Shown here piece after piece: positions 1 to 7,460 of a stretch of DNA of 15,756 bases. The translations under genes and the position numbers were made by a program. Every line of letters starts with the position of its first letter. Position 1 is the first letter of the stretch. The stretch spans positions 1 to 15,756 of the forward strand of contig CAISOI010000139.1 of NCBI GenBank assembly GCA_903886985.1. The letters are read 5' to 3'. The stretch comes from an uncultured Chthonomonas sp. (GTDB lineage: Bacteria > Armatimonadota > Chthonomonadetes > Chthonomonadales > CAJBBX01). The notes beneath the pieces were generated by a model that saw nothing but the letters and a program-made list of their open reading frames with translations, searched no databases and was not told where the DNA came from.

Positions 1-270
1 AACTGGCTTTGAAGTCGCCACGGTCGCAGCTTTACCTTCCGTAATAGTGGCAATTGAGTCACCTACATTAACAGTCTCACCCTCTTGTTTCAACAGGGAT
101 TCAAGTACCCCGCTATTTTCAGCGGCGATTTCGATATTAACTTTATCTGTCTCCAACTCCGCGAGAACATCGCCAATTACCACGGCGTCCCCAACACTCT
201 TAAGCCAGCGACTAATTGTCCCTTCTACTACAGACTCGCCCAATTGCGGCACGATCACATTAACGGACAT
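1..270 (-). CDS. sucB: Dihydrolipoamide succinyltransferase (2-oxoglutarate dehydrogenase E2), N-terminal part, cut by window edge
   Basis: The 90 visible codons (start ATG at 270-268) encode a lipoyl domain. It opens MSVNVIVPQLGESVVEGTIS and has the lipoylation motif ETDKVNIEI with the acceptor lysine at residue 43, the usual place in SucB. The domain would carry succinyl groups from the E1 active site to the E2 core in the cytosolic 2-oxoglutarate dehydrogenase complex; the E1-binding and catalytic domains lie outside the window. The start overlaps the end of sucA by 11 bp, and an AAGGAG ribosome site (282-287) lies inside sucA 11 nt upstream, so translation is probably coupled. The lipoyl domain alone does not strictly separate SucB from other acyltransferase E2s, but the adjacent sucA makes SucB by far the best call. 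Confidence 0.93.
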   Translation of the reverse strand, partial: MSVNVIVPQLGESVVEGTISRWLKSVGDAVVIGDVLAELETDKVNIEIAAENSGVLESLLKQEGETVNVGDSIATITEGKAATVATSKPV

Positions 271-3085
271 TAGTTGCTTCACTCCTTCTCAAAGTTGGTT
301 CGGGCGCGGAGCTGACTGCTGCCGCCAGAATGTTTGCTTGCTCAATTCTATGGATATCCATAGAACCGACAGCAGGACTTGCTGAGGCAGGTCTGCCGAC
401 ATATCGCAGATCATATTTATGGCCGACGGTCTGTCGAATTTGGGAGTTCACAAATCCCCATGCGCCCATATTGTGAGGTTCTTCTTGCATCCAAACTATT
501 TCCCGGAGTTCCGGGAACCCGGCAAAGACAGATTCCAATTCCCGGTATGGGAACGGATAAAGCTCTTCTAATCGCACCACTGCAACATTTGCCGCAGATT
601 GATACGCAGTAGTGTTTAGCAGGTCGATGGCAACTTTTCCAGTGCACAAAACGACACGCGTAATTATCTCCTTCCGCTCTTCAGCAGTTGGGTCATTCAT
701 TACAGGCTGGAAACTGCCTTCGGTTAAGTCGGACAATGAACATGATGCCTCAGGTAATCGCAGCAGCGACTTCGGAGTAAAGATTACGAGCGGACGGGGG
801 CTCGTCATCAGGATACTAGCTTGCCTACGCAATACGTGGAAGTATTGAGCCGAATTGCTACAGTAGACAACCCGCATGTTGTCGTTAGCACAAGACTGTA
901 GGAATCGCTCGATTCGCGCACTGGAGTGCTCTGGACCCTGTCCCTCGTATCCGTGCGGCAACAACATTACCATTGACGGTGACACATGCCATTTTGCAAT
1001 TCCAGAACAGACAAATTGGTCGAGTATAACTTGTGCAGAGTTCACAAAGTCCCCAAATTGGGCTTCCCAGAATACAAGCGTATTTTTTGCATGAACACTG
1101 TAACCATATTCGAAACCGAGTACTGCAGCCTCTGAAAGCGCACTATTATAAACCGCAAACGACGCCTTTGCTTGAGGCAGTGACTGCATTGGACAATAAG
1201 TTCGTGCGGTTGCAAGATCATGCAGGACCAGATTCCGGTGACCGAATGTTCCTCGCTCCGAATCCTGCCCAGTGATACGAATCGGTGTAGCGTCCTCCAA
1301 AATACTAGCGAACGCTAGGCTCTCTGCATGACCCCAATCAATTCCATTGGGTTTTCGGAAATTGTCACCGCGGCGTTTTAGAATGTTTTCGAGCTTACCA
1401 TTAGGAGTAAAGCCCTCTGGGCGAGACAAAAGTGCGCTGTTTAGCGTCTCCAACCGCTCTTCAGAAACTGCTGTTGCTACATCCGTTACTGCAGCACCCG
1501 CTTCAGAAATGGCAACCCAATCCTCGTCATGGTGGACCTCCACCTTTTCCGTGCGAGCAGCCTGTAGCTTTCGTCGTACAACTTCGACCATTTCCGTCGA
1601 TTCATCACGAGTTACAATTCCACTTACTTCAAGTTGATTGGCCCAAATCTCCCTCACTCGTGGGTGAGCGTTAATTTGGGAGTACATTTGCGGTTGCGTA
1701 AAGGCAGGCTCTTCTAATTCGTTGTGGCCAAATCGTCGATAGCCGACAAGATCGATTAAGAAATCCTTGTGGAAGGTATTTCGATAGGCAATTGCCATCC
1801 GAGATACAGCGAGACAAGCCAATGGGTCATCGGCATTCACGTGTACTATTGGTATTTCAAAACCCTTTGCAGGGTCACTCGCATAAAGCGTCGATCGCGA
1901 GTCTCGCGGCTCAGTTGTGAACCCAATCTGGTTATTGAGAATAATATGAATGGTTCCACCTACCTGATAGCCAGGAAGTTGACCAAGGTTCATTGTTTCG
2001 GCGACTATTCCTTCGCCAGGGAAAGCTGCATCTCCATGTAGTAAGATCGAGAGAGCAGCGTCGACGTCGCGCTGTGGTGTGGGACCGAGATCTCGACGTT
2101 CCTGTGCAGCGCGCGCTCGTCCTAGTACTACCGGGTTCACGAACTCCAGGTGGCTGGGGTTAGGCGTTAACGTAATTGGCATAGCTTTTACACCATGTTC
2201 TGAATAAGAGCGACGAAAGCCTAGGTGATACTTGACGTCGCCAGTATATCCCCTTTGCCCTCCACCAGAAACCGATGCGGAATCCAATGGCTTCTGTTTT
2301 TCAAATGCCTGAAGGATGGCCGCGTAAGGTTTACCAAGAATGTGCGCCAACACATTTAGACGACCTCGGTGCGCCATACCCATGACAACTTCAGCGGCAC
2401 CTTCTGTGGCAGCCTGTTGAATGATCAAATCGAGCATAGGCACGACCATGTCGGTCCCTTCAACAGAGAACCACTTTGCGCCAACGTAGGTTTTGTGCAA
2501 AAACTGTTCGAGGGTGTCCACCTCAGTAAGGCGATCGAGAAGTTCTCGTTTTTCATCCGCCGAAGTTGGGAGAAAAAACCTACCTGTTTCAACAGCCAGA
2601 CGTATCCATTTTCGCTCTTCATAAGATTGAACATGGCTTGTCTCAATTCCAATAGACCCAGAGTAGGCCAAGCGTAGTTTGCCCAACGCTTCTAAGGCAT
2701 TTGAAGAGTGGTCGGAAAGTGGACCACCAATTACGCTGGCAGGAAGTCGCGCAAGGTCGGAAGTTTCCAAACCATGTGTGACGAGTTGTAGGCCTGTGTC
2801 CCCTGGAGGTGTCGAACCCAATGGGTCCAATTTCGCTTCCATGTGCCCGCACTCGCGCACAAGTCTTGCGACCCGTGCGGAAGCCACAATCTTGTTTATA
2901 TCACTGGAAGAGAACTCATGTGAAACCTCAACATGAGCGGAGGGTACAGTCGCATCGTTGGGATTCCAATGTTCAAAAATTGCCCGTGTGGCGGGGTCAA
3001 CCGAATCGGGATTTTCCCAATATTTATCATATAGCTCAATCGCATAGCCAGCGTTTGGGCCAAAAAACTGGTCGAAGTCACTCAT
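260..3085 (-). CDS. sucA: 2-oxoglutarate dehydrogenase E1 component (thiamine diphosphate-dependent)
   Basis: The product has 941 residues, close to the ~930 of known SucA proteins. It decarboxylates 2-oxoglutarate and passes the succinyl group to E2 in the TCA cycle. It opens with the typical N-terminal segment (FFGPNAGYAIELYDKYWENP, residues 7-26) thought to bind the E2 core. Conserved blocks follow in order: GMAHRGRLNVL (236-246), NPSHLEFVNP (309-318), HGDAAFPGEGI (350-360), NNQIGFTT (384-391; with GD at 351-352 the thiamine diphosphate site), then FWEAQFGDF, LLPHGYEGQGPEHSSAR and EEPHNMGAW in the C-terminal transketolase-like half. The ATG at 3085 has a CAGGA sequence about 10 nt upstream and gives the expected N-terminus. 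Stop is TAA. It overlaps sucB by 11 bp and lies 219 bp downstream of recA, a gap with its own candidate regulatory structures. No defect is visible. Confidence 0.97.
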   Translation of the reverse strand: MSDFDQFFGPNAGYAIELYDKYWENPDSVDPATRAIFEHWNPNDATVPSAHVEVSHEFSSSDINKIVASARVARLVRECGHMEAKLDPLGSTPPGDTGLQLVTHGLETSDLARLPASVIGGPLSDHSSNALEALGKLRLAYSGSIGIETSHVQSYEERKWIRLAVETGRFFLPTSADEKRELLDRLTEVDTLEQFLHKTYVGAKWFSVEGTDMVVPMLDLIIQQAATEGAAEVVMGMAHRGRLNVLAHILGKPYAAILQAFEKQKPLDSASVSGGGQRGYTGDVKYHLGFRRSYSEHGVKAMPITLTPNPSHLEFVNPVVLGRARAAQERRDLGPTPQRDVDAALSILLHGDAAFPGEGIVAETMNLGQLPGYQVGGTIHIILNNQIGFTTEPRDSRSTLYASDPAKGFEIPIVHVNADDPLACLAVSRMAIAYRNTFHKDFLIDLVGYRRFGHNELEEPAFTQPQMYSQINAHPRVREIWANQLEVSGIVTRDESTEMVEVVRRKLQAARTEKVEVHHDEDWVAISEAGAAVTDVATAVSEERLETLNSALLSRPEGFTPNGKLENILKRRGDNFRKPNGIDWGHAESLAFASILEDATPIRITGQDSERGTFGHRNLVLHDLATARTYCPMQSLPQAKASFAVYNSALSEAAVLGFEYGYSVHAKNTLVFWEAQFGDFVNSAQVILDQFVCSGIAKWHVSPSMVMLLPHGYEGQGPEHSSARIERFLQSCANDNMRVVYCSNSAQYFHVLRRQASILMTSPRPLVIFTPKSLLRLPEASCSLSDLTEGSFQPVMNDPTAEERKEIITRVVLCTGKVAIDLLNTTAYQSAANVAVVRLEELYPFPYRELESVFAGFPELREIVWMQEEPHNMGAWGFVNSQIRQTVGHKYDLRYVGRPASASPAVGSMDIHRIEQANILAAAVSSAPEPTLRRSEATNVR

Positions 3086-3114
3086 ACGTATTCAGTCCTG
3101 ATTCGGTCACAAAA

Positions 3115-3127
3115 CGAATAATATTCG
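3115..3127. promoter_or_regulatory. 13-nt palindrome upstream of sucA
   Basis: CGAATA-A-TATTCG is a perfect inverted repeat centred about 36 nt upstream of the sucA start. Read on the minus strand it contains TATTAT, one base off a -10 consensus, but no convincing -35 element sits 16-18 nt further up. It could be an operator over a promoter or a small hairpin in the sucA leader. Assignment is weak. Confidence 0.25.
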
Positions 3128-3204
3128 CTGCCGGACCGATTTTCCGCCGATGCGTACAATTTGACTTTCAAGCGATTAAAAATAACCGTAAATCTAACAC
3201 GTCC

Positions 3205-3291
3205 GGCGCGTCGGCAAAGTATAGTTTACCCGCTAAGGTCCTTCTATGGGGCAAAAAGGAACACTTTAGTACCTTACAATTCCGACGCGCC
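3205..3291 (-). repeat. Nested inverted repeat between recA and sucA
   Basis: A perfect 10-bp GC-rich inverted repeat (GGCGCGTCGG at 3205-3214 and its complement at 3282-3291) encloses a 6-bp pair (TAAGGT at 3234-3239 with ACCTTA at 3271-3276). That in turn encloses a 5-bp pair (TCCTT at 3239-3243 with AAGGA at 3256-3260); the two inner pairs share one base. As RNA from the minus strand this would fold into one long stem with internal loops, starting 14 nt after recA ends. There is no U-tract directly after it, so it may be a recA 3' end structure or a sucA leader structure. A -10-like TATACT lies inside at 3224-3219. Confidence 0.4.
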
Positions 3292-3304
3292 AGCAAAATC
3301 CTTA

Positions 3305-4333
3305 CTAATCCTCCGCAGCCGCCCGTTCCGACGCCGACATGATCAGAGTTGCAGGCAATTCACCCTTATTGCGAATTCGATCCTCGATTTCTTTCAGCAC
3401 TTGAGGATTATCCTTCAAGAATTGTCGAGCATTTTCCCGACCTTGCCCCAACCGGAGATCGCCATAACTGAAATAGGCACCACTCTTTGTGATAATGCTT
3501 AACTCCACACCCATGTCGAGAATGCCTCCGGCAATGGAGATACCTTCACCGAACATAATGTCGAACTCAGCAATTCGGAATGGCGGAGCTACTTTGTTCT
3601 TTACGATCTTCACTTTGGTACGTGCACCGATAGAATCAGTGCCACTTTTCACTGTCTCAGTCCGGCGAACTTCCATTCGAACACTTGCCCAGAACTTCAA
3701 CGCACGTCCACCAGGTGTCGTCTCCGGATTACCGAACATCACGCCGATTTTTTCACGTATCTGGTTGATGAAAATTGCAGCACAATTTGCCCTGCTGATA
3801 TTTCCTGACAACTTTCGAAGCGCCTGAGACATCAACCGCGCTTGGAGCCCCATGTGCGAGTCGCCCATGTCTCCCTCGATTTCTGCCTTTGGTACCAGTG
3901 CTGCGACTGAGTCCAAAACAACAATATCCACCGCACTGGAGCGGACAAGATAATCCATAATCTCTAGTGCTTCTTCACCCGTCCCAGGCTGGGAAACGAA
4001 TAGGTTTTCGATATCCACACCGAGCTTACCGGCATATTCAGCGTCAAGTGCGTGTTCTGCATCTATAAATGCACAGACCCCGCCACGCTTCTGACACTCA
4101 GCAATGGTCTGAAGGGCAATTGTAGTCTTTCCTGACGACTCTGTTCCATAAATCTCGGTGATTCTTCCTCGAGGAACTCCACCAATTCCTAATGCAAGGT
4201 CGAGTGCGATCGAGCCAGTCGGAATTGAGTCGACACTCAACCGAGTTGTCTGTCCAAGACGCATGATGGCGCCCTTTCCAAACTGCTTTTCGATGCCACT
4301 CAACGCCATGTCTAACGCCTTCTGCTTATCCAT
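3305..4333 (-). CDS. recA: Recombinase RecA
   Basis: The product has 342 residues, normal for RecA, the ATP-dependent strand-exchange protein of recombinational repair and coprotease for LexA-type repressors. Visible motifs: Walker A GTESSGKTT (63-71), catalytic glutamate in DAEHALD (91-97), SQPGTGEEALE (114-124), Walker B VVLDSVAAL (138-146), and the L2/DNA-binding stretch FINQIREKIGVMFGNPETTP (188-207). The C-terminus is short and acidic (ERAAAED). Two small oddities: the P-loop has Thr where nearly all RecAs have Pro (GPESSGKTT), and Trp replaces the usual Tyr in LKFYASVR. The gene ends with tandem stops TAG-TAA. The ATG is preceded by TAAGGA with about 10 nt spacing. It follows cinA by 86 bp, the common cinA-recA arrangement. 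I could not find a recognised LexA box. Confidence 0.98.
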   Translation of the reverse strand: MDKQKALDMALSGIEKQFGKGAIMRLGQTTRLSVDSIPTGSIALDLALGIGGVPRGRITEIYGTESSGKTTIALQTIAECQKRGGVCAFIDAEHALDAEYAGKLGVDIENLFVSQPGTGEEALEIMDYLVRSSAVDIVVLDSVAALVPKAEIEGDMGDSHMGLQARLMSQALRKLSGNISRANCAAIFINQIREKIGVMFGNPETTPGGRALKFWASVRMEVRRTETVKSGTDSIGARTKVKIVKNKVAPPFRIAEFDIMFGEGISIAGGILDMGVELSIITKSGAYFSYGDLRLGQGRENARQFLKDNPQVLKEIEDRIRNKGELPATLIMSASERAAAED

Positions 4334-4413
4334 TATGAGTTTTCCTTATAGGGACAACGTGATTTCAATCTTGCCGACAATTATGACCTTCTATCTATAC
4401 TAACTCGTGACAC

Positions 4414-4429
4414 TTCCGATTATTCGGAA
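4414..4429. repeat. Short hairpin over the cinA stop codon
   Basis: TTCCGA-TTAT-TCGGAA is a perfect 6-bp inverted repeat with a 4-nt loop that includes the cinA stop codon and lies about 80 nt upstream of recA. No T-run follows on the minus strand, so it is not a classical terminator. It may instead be an attenuating or processing hairpin between cinA and recA, or an operator. Confidence 0.3.
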
Positions 4430-5682
4430 TCAGCATCCGAAAATTCTTTTCTTAAAGCTGCATCCCGTAACAATGTAAGTGCGACTTGAGCAGCCCGCAA
4501 TCTCACGTCCTGCCGAATACCTATGAATCTGTTGCGAACCACTTCGACACCCAAAGCCGACGCAATACCGATAAAGACTGTGCCAACCGGCTTCTCAGAA
4601 GACCCACCACCTGGTCCAGCAACGCCGGTGATACCAATCCCATAGTCAGCTCCGAACCGATTGCGAACTCCTGTTGCCATCGATGCGGCGACTTCTTCAC
4701 TAACAGCACCATTTGCCTCAATCAACTCCGCCGGAACACCCACCAAATCCGTTTTAGACGCGTTACTGTACGTTACAGCCCCACCTAAAAACACCTTGGA
4801 ACTTCCAGCAACTTCGGTGAGACGCATAGAAAGCAGACCGCCGGTACACGACTCTGCGGTTGCAACCGTCAAATTTCTCTCTGACAAAATGCGAACCACA
4901 GCTGCCTCCAACGGTTCATCATCATAAGCGTAAATGTGGTCGCCCAACCGCTCTTCAATCAGTGCCACACGTTCTGCAATAAGACTCTCTGCCAATTCCG
5001 GACTATCGGCTTTAACACTCACCCTAAGATGAACTTCACCGGTTTTTGCGTAAGGTGCCACACTCGGATTGTCGGAAAGCATTAGATCCTTGATTTGGTC
5101 CTCAACCATACTCTCACCCATATTGCACACTCGCAATACTCTGGAACGTATAACGGTCAACCCACCAGTACGCTTCTGAAGTATTGGTAAGACTTCATTT
5201 TGCAGCATGGGCTTGAACTCATTTGGAGGGCCAGGAAGTGCAATTCCAATTTTGCCACCAGATTCAAAAAACAGCCCGGGAGCCGTCCCGTTAGGGTTAG
5301 AAAGTGCATGGCCATTTGTTGGAACCATAGCTTGTCGGAGATTACTCTCCAAAAGCGGCACACCACGAGATCGAAAAAATGCCGCCAAGCGGTTGGCTAT
5401 ATCCTCGTTCTTTACCAGGGTATCTCCAAATGCTTCGGCTAAGACATCCCGAGTTATGTCATCCATTGTGGGACCGAGGCCGCCAATGGTAAAAACTATG
5501 TCATTAGAGTCCAATGCGGACTTCAATGCCGTCAGCAATCGCTCGTGGTTATCTCCGACCGTGGTACGCCGATACACAGAAATGCCGAGGTCAGAGAGTA
5601 CTCTGCCCAGTACCGCCGCGTTCGTATCGACCGTCTGTCCCATCAATAGCTCTGTTCCTACAGAGACGATTTCCGCACGCAC
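4420..5682 (-). CDS. cinA: CinA-like protein: molybdopterin-binding-like domain plus nicotinamide-nucleotide amidase (PncC)
   Basis: I place the start at GTG 5682, giving 420 residues. The peptide then begins (M)RAEIVSVGTELLMGQTVDTN as in the family, and a strong GGAGG (5692-5696) sits 9 nt before it; an ATG at 5700 would put that ribosome site inside the gene. The N-terminal domain (about 1-170) is the COG1058/MoCF-binding type with TIGGLGPTMDDITRD (65-79) and LPGPPNEF (149-156), linked in this family to ADP-ribose pyrophosphatase activity. The C-terminal domain (about 262-412) is the CinA/PncC amidase with AESCTGG (276-282), GGAVTYSN (300-307) and GITGVAGPGGG (350-360), which converts nicotinamide mononucleotide to nicotinate mononucleotide for NAD recycling. 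Linkage to recA is found in many bacteria and has been tied to competence and repair. Cytosolic; no defect seen. Confidence 0.96.
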   Translation of the reverse strand: MRAEIVSVGTELLMGQTVDTNAAVLGRVLSDLGISVYRRTTVGDNHERLLTALKSALDSNDIVFTIGGLGPTMDDITRDVLAEAFGDTLVKNEDIANRLAAFFRSRGVPLLESNLRQAMVPTNGHALSNPNGTAPGLFFESGGKIGIALPGPPNEFKPMLQNEVLPILQKRTGGLTVIRSRVLRVCNMGESMVEDQIKDLMLSDNPSVAPYAKTGEVHLRVSVKADSPELAESLIAERVALIEERLGDHIYAYDDEPLEAAVVRILSERNLTVATAESCTGGLLSMRLTEVAGSSKVFLGGAVTYSNASKTDLVGVPAELIEANGAVSEEVAASMATGVRNRFGADYGIGITGVAGPGGGSSEKPVGTVFIGIASALGVEVVRNRFIGIRQDVRLRAAQVALTLLRDAALRKEFSDADSE

Positions 5683-5691
5683 GTATACAAA

Positions 5692-5696
5692 CCTCC
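5692..5696 (-). promoter_or_regulatory. Ribosome binding site that fixes the GTG start of cinA
   Basis: GGAGG on the minus strand lies 9 nt before GTG 5682 and 1 nt after the alternative ATG at 5700. It therefore supports the GTG start. Confidence 0.8.
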
Positions 5697-5711
5697 ACAT
5701 GTTCTATAGCA

Positions 5712-5736
5712 ATTATACTGTACTTTTGTCTGTCAA
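5712..5736 (-). promoter_or_regulatory. Candidate cinA promoter with odd spacing
   Basis: The 68-bp gap upstream of cinA contains, on the minus strand, a perfect TTGACA (5736-5731) and a perfect TATAAT (5717-5712), but only 13 bp apart instead of 16-18. The TATAAT is probably a true -10 about 30 nt upstream of the GTG start, and the TTGACA may be chance or be used by a regulator. ACAG occurs twice 12 bp apart across the spacer. cinA may alternatively be read from the upstream YbjQ-type operon. Confidence 0.4.
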
Positions 5737-5768
5737 TACTACGGCGCATTCAAAATCAATCGAATGAA

Positions 5769-6683
5769 TTAATCTCCGCCACCGCCTGATTGGGCAGAAG
5801 CTCCTGCTTGTCCCGTGGCTAATGGCGCTGGTCTTACAATCTTCTGTCGTGGAGCCTCATTTAGAGAAATCGTGAAAGTTGGTGATGGGATTGGAGTGTT
5901 GTTTTCGCCCTTCGAAATTGCTGTCCCCAAGGCGAAATACTCGATTACGTGAGCATCCCACCCATAAGTTCTCTCTTCCATCGTCACGCCCACAATTCCA
6001 TCAGCACCGACACTTATCGCCTCATCCTGCATGCGACCAAGTGCCAATTCCCGAGCATCATAAAGTGCCTGCGTGAAATTACCCATTTCATTGTTTCGCA
6101 GTGCCTGCTTAAACCACTGGCTTACTCCACGGTGTGCAACATGGTATACGCATGTCCCCATCACAAGTGCCCGCGGCTTATGCCCGGCATGCAGTAGTGT
6201 CCAAAAGTCCTGACAACTTAGATCCGAGGTAAACGGCCGGCCAGAAGGGGCCTTCCACTCTCCAGGGCTCGTCGCCCGAACAGCTGTGCCCACTGCCATG
6301 AATTCCGCCATCGATTGTCCCCATGCATGGCGCACAACTTCCAGTCGCACTCCGACAATTCCGTCCGCACCCAGTACATCTGCTTCTTCTTCCATCCGCG
6401 TCATCGCCAATTCTCTGGCGCTATACATCGCCTGCGTGAGGATATCCATCTCTGTATTCGATGTCCATGCTGCGCGTTGATAGCCGATTTGGTACATGCA
6501 CGTGCCCATAACGAGTCCCAGAGGCTCGAATCCTGCCTGATGCAGTAACACATACTCATTTACCGTTAGGTCACTCGTGAAAAATGGCTTAGCCGAGTCA
6601 GAGTTGCGGTTCAGCCGCTGAACCGCATGTTCGGGGAGACCCTCTACGGAATGTTTGTGATAGTCGCTGCGATGGAAATCCAT
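5769..6683 (-). CDS. Protein with two tandem YbjQ/UPF0145-type domains
   Basis: The 304-residue product holds two homologous domains of about 105 residues, at 34-137 and 150-256. Both start FTSDL, continue with LVMGTC (58-63 and 173-178), share QA-Y-ARELA helices, contain GADGIVGV (105-112 and 227-234) and end in F-A-GTA. This is the YbjQ/UPF0145 fold, often named heavy-metal-binding by weak analogy; normal members are a single domain of about 105 residues, and their function is unknown. A low-complexity tail (257-304) rich in Pro, Ala and Gly ends SGGGGD. There is no signal peptide or membrane segment, so it is probably cytosolic. Each LVMGTC has a Cys, but no metal site can be asserted. GGAGG (6692-6696) lies 8 nt before the ATG, inside the upstream gene 4 bp away, so the two genes form an operon and probably act together. 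Confidence 0.85.
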   Translation of the reverse strand: MDFHRSDYHKHSVEGLPEHAVQRLNRNSDSAKPFFTSDLTVNEYVLLHQAGFEPLGLVMGTCMYQIGYQRAAWTSNTEMDILTQAMYSARELAMTRMEEEADVLGADGIVGVRLEVVRHAWGQSMAEFMAVGTAVRATSPGEWKAPSGRPFTSDLSCQDFWTLLHAGHKPRALVMGTCVYHVAHRGVSQWFKQALRNNEMGNFTQALYDARELALGRMQDEAISVGADGIVGVTMEERTYGWDAHVIEYFALGTAISKGENNTPIPSPTFTISLNEAPRQKIVRPAPLATGQAGASAQSGGGGD

Positions 6684-6687
6684 AACT

Positions 6688-7095
6688 TTATCCTCCTGTC
6701 AATTCTGTAAGTGCGTCCAGGGCGTCTTGCCTGCTTTCGGCAGAAAGCCGAATTGTTTCCGAAAGCTCGTCGAGCCAATCCTTCATCTTTACTGTCTCTG
6801 TCTTAAGGCGGATTCCCCCGACAACGCGTGCAATTTTGACGATGAAGCTGTCATCATTCGCCTCTTCAAGAATGAAATCGCGCCCCTCCGCAGAGAACGT
6901 AAACCTCACAACTCGCTTCAGCTTAAACAATCCGCCCTTTCGATCAATCTTTACGTTGCTGGGCATGGTACGTTCCAAAATATCACATAGTTGTTCTACA
7001 AACTCACGGTGTCCCTGTGCATATTGTTTGGAGAGCAGTGCATTTACTCCCATTCCTGTTAGCGCATCCGATTCCGGGTCCAATGCTCTGTCCAT
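6688..7095 (-). CDS. Conserved hypothetical protein, operon partner of the double YbjQ-domain protein
   Basis: I do not recognise a named family. The product has 135 residues with no signal peptide or membrane segment. The middle (about 46-110) looks like beta strands: a basic first part (KIDRKGGLFKLKRVVRFTF) and then a strand-rich part with KIARVVGGIRLKTETVKM. A helical, charged C-terminus (about 108-130) follows. From memory, proteins of this general plan stand next to YbjQ-type genes in some Actinobacteria; that recollection is unchecked. The gene ends 4 bp before the YbjQ-type gene and contains its ribosome site, so the link is firm. The ATG at 7095 has only a weak purine stretch (TAGAGA) just before it, so the true start could lie slightly downstream. 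A perfect TATAAT lies about 175 bp upstream on the same strand. Function unknown. Confidence 0.75.
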   Translation of the reverse strand: MDRALDPESDALTGMGVNALLSKQYAQGHREFVEQLCDILERTMPSNVKIDRKGGLFKLKRVVRFTFSAEGRDFILEEANDDSFIVKIARVVGGIRLKTETVKMKDWLDELSETIRLSAESRQDALDALTELTGG

Positions 7096-7433
7096 TCTCT
7101 ACTAAAGTGTTATCAACTATGTTACGAATCCGGCGAATCAATTGAACGACAGTACTAAATCAAAACTCATAAGTTCCGAGAACGCAGTAGCAAGTCATTG
7201 ACACGGGTCGGATTGTATATCTTCCTTTGAATTAGACTCGCCTGTAGTTTTCTCCTGCGAAACAGCGAATTATAGGACCCACCTGCCGAAGCCAAGAACC
7301 ACGTCACTCTATCAGCAGGAAAGAGCGGAACTCTGAGGGAATTAAACACCACCTGTTGCACAAAGTGAATGCGGTGATCATATCCCGCCCCGCCTAAAAT
7401 CTGTGCTTTTGCGATCCACCTAATTAACGATCA
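7096..7433. other. 338-bp divergent gap without a gene
   Basis: The gap lies between the minus-strand hypothetical gene and the plus-strand rhamnosidase and should hold both promoters. On the minus strand, TATAAT (7274-7269) is a perfect -10, with TTGGCT 15 bp upstream as a poor -35. On the plus strand, TTGACA (7198-7203) is a perfect -35, but the only -10-like sequence (TATATC, 7216-7221) is 12 bp away. TAAAAT (7395-7400) is a fair -10 about 60 nt before the rhamnosidase start, without a good -35. A small inverted repeat GTTC-CGA-GAAC sits at 7173-7183. The 64-codon open frame here has no coding character. No RNA gene is seen. Confidence 0.45.
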
Positions 7434-7460
7434 ATGTGGTTGCCTGAAAGGCGTTATGGA

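Noticed and set aside
2809..3342. 177-codon plus-strand open frame across the start of sucA and the gap
   Set aside because: Antisense to the conserved N-terminus of SucA, odd composition, no ribosome site; chance frame.
5699..5738. LexA/SOS box upstream of cinA
   Set aside because: CTGT/ACAG elements occur as direct, not inverted, repeats and fit no LexA consensus I know.
5207..5767. 186-codon plus-strand open frame opposite cinA
   Set aside because: Lies antisense to the well conserved cinA frame and its translation shows no domain; a shadow frame.
7198..7221. TTGACA with TATATC as rhamnosidase promoter
   Set aside because: The spacer is only 12 bp and the distance to the start is about 240 bp; not supported as a functional promoter.
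7167..7361. 64-codon open frame on the minus strand in the divergent gap
   Set aside because: No ribosome site, no recognisable motif, and it covers the candidate promoter elements; its length is expected by chance.
7384..7394. C-rich stretch (CCCGCCCCGCC) as a G-quadruplex on the minus strand
   Set aside because: Too few separate G-runs for a four-stranded structure.
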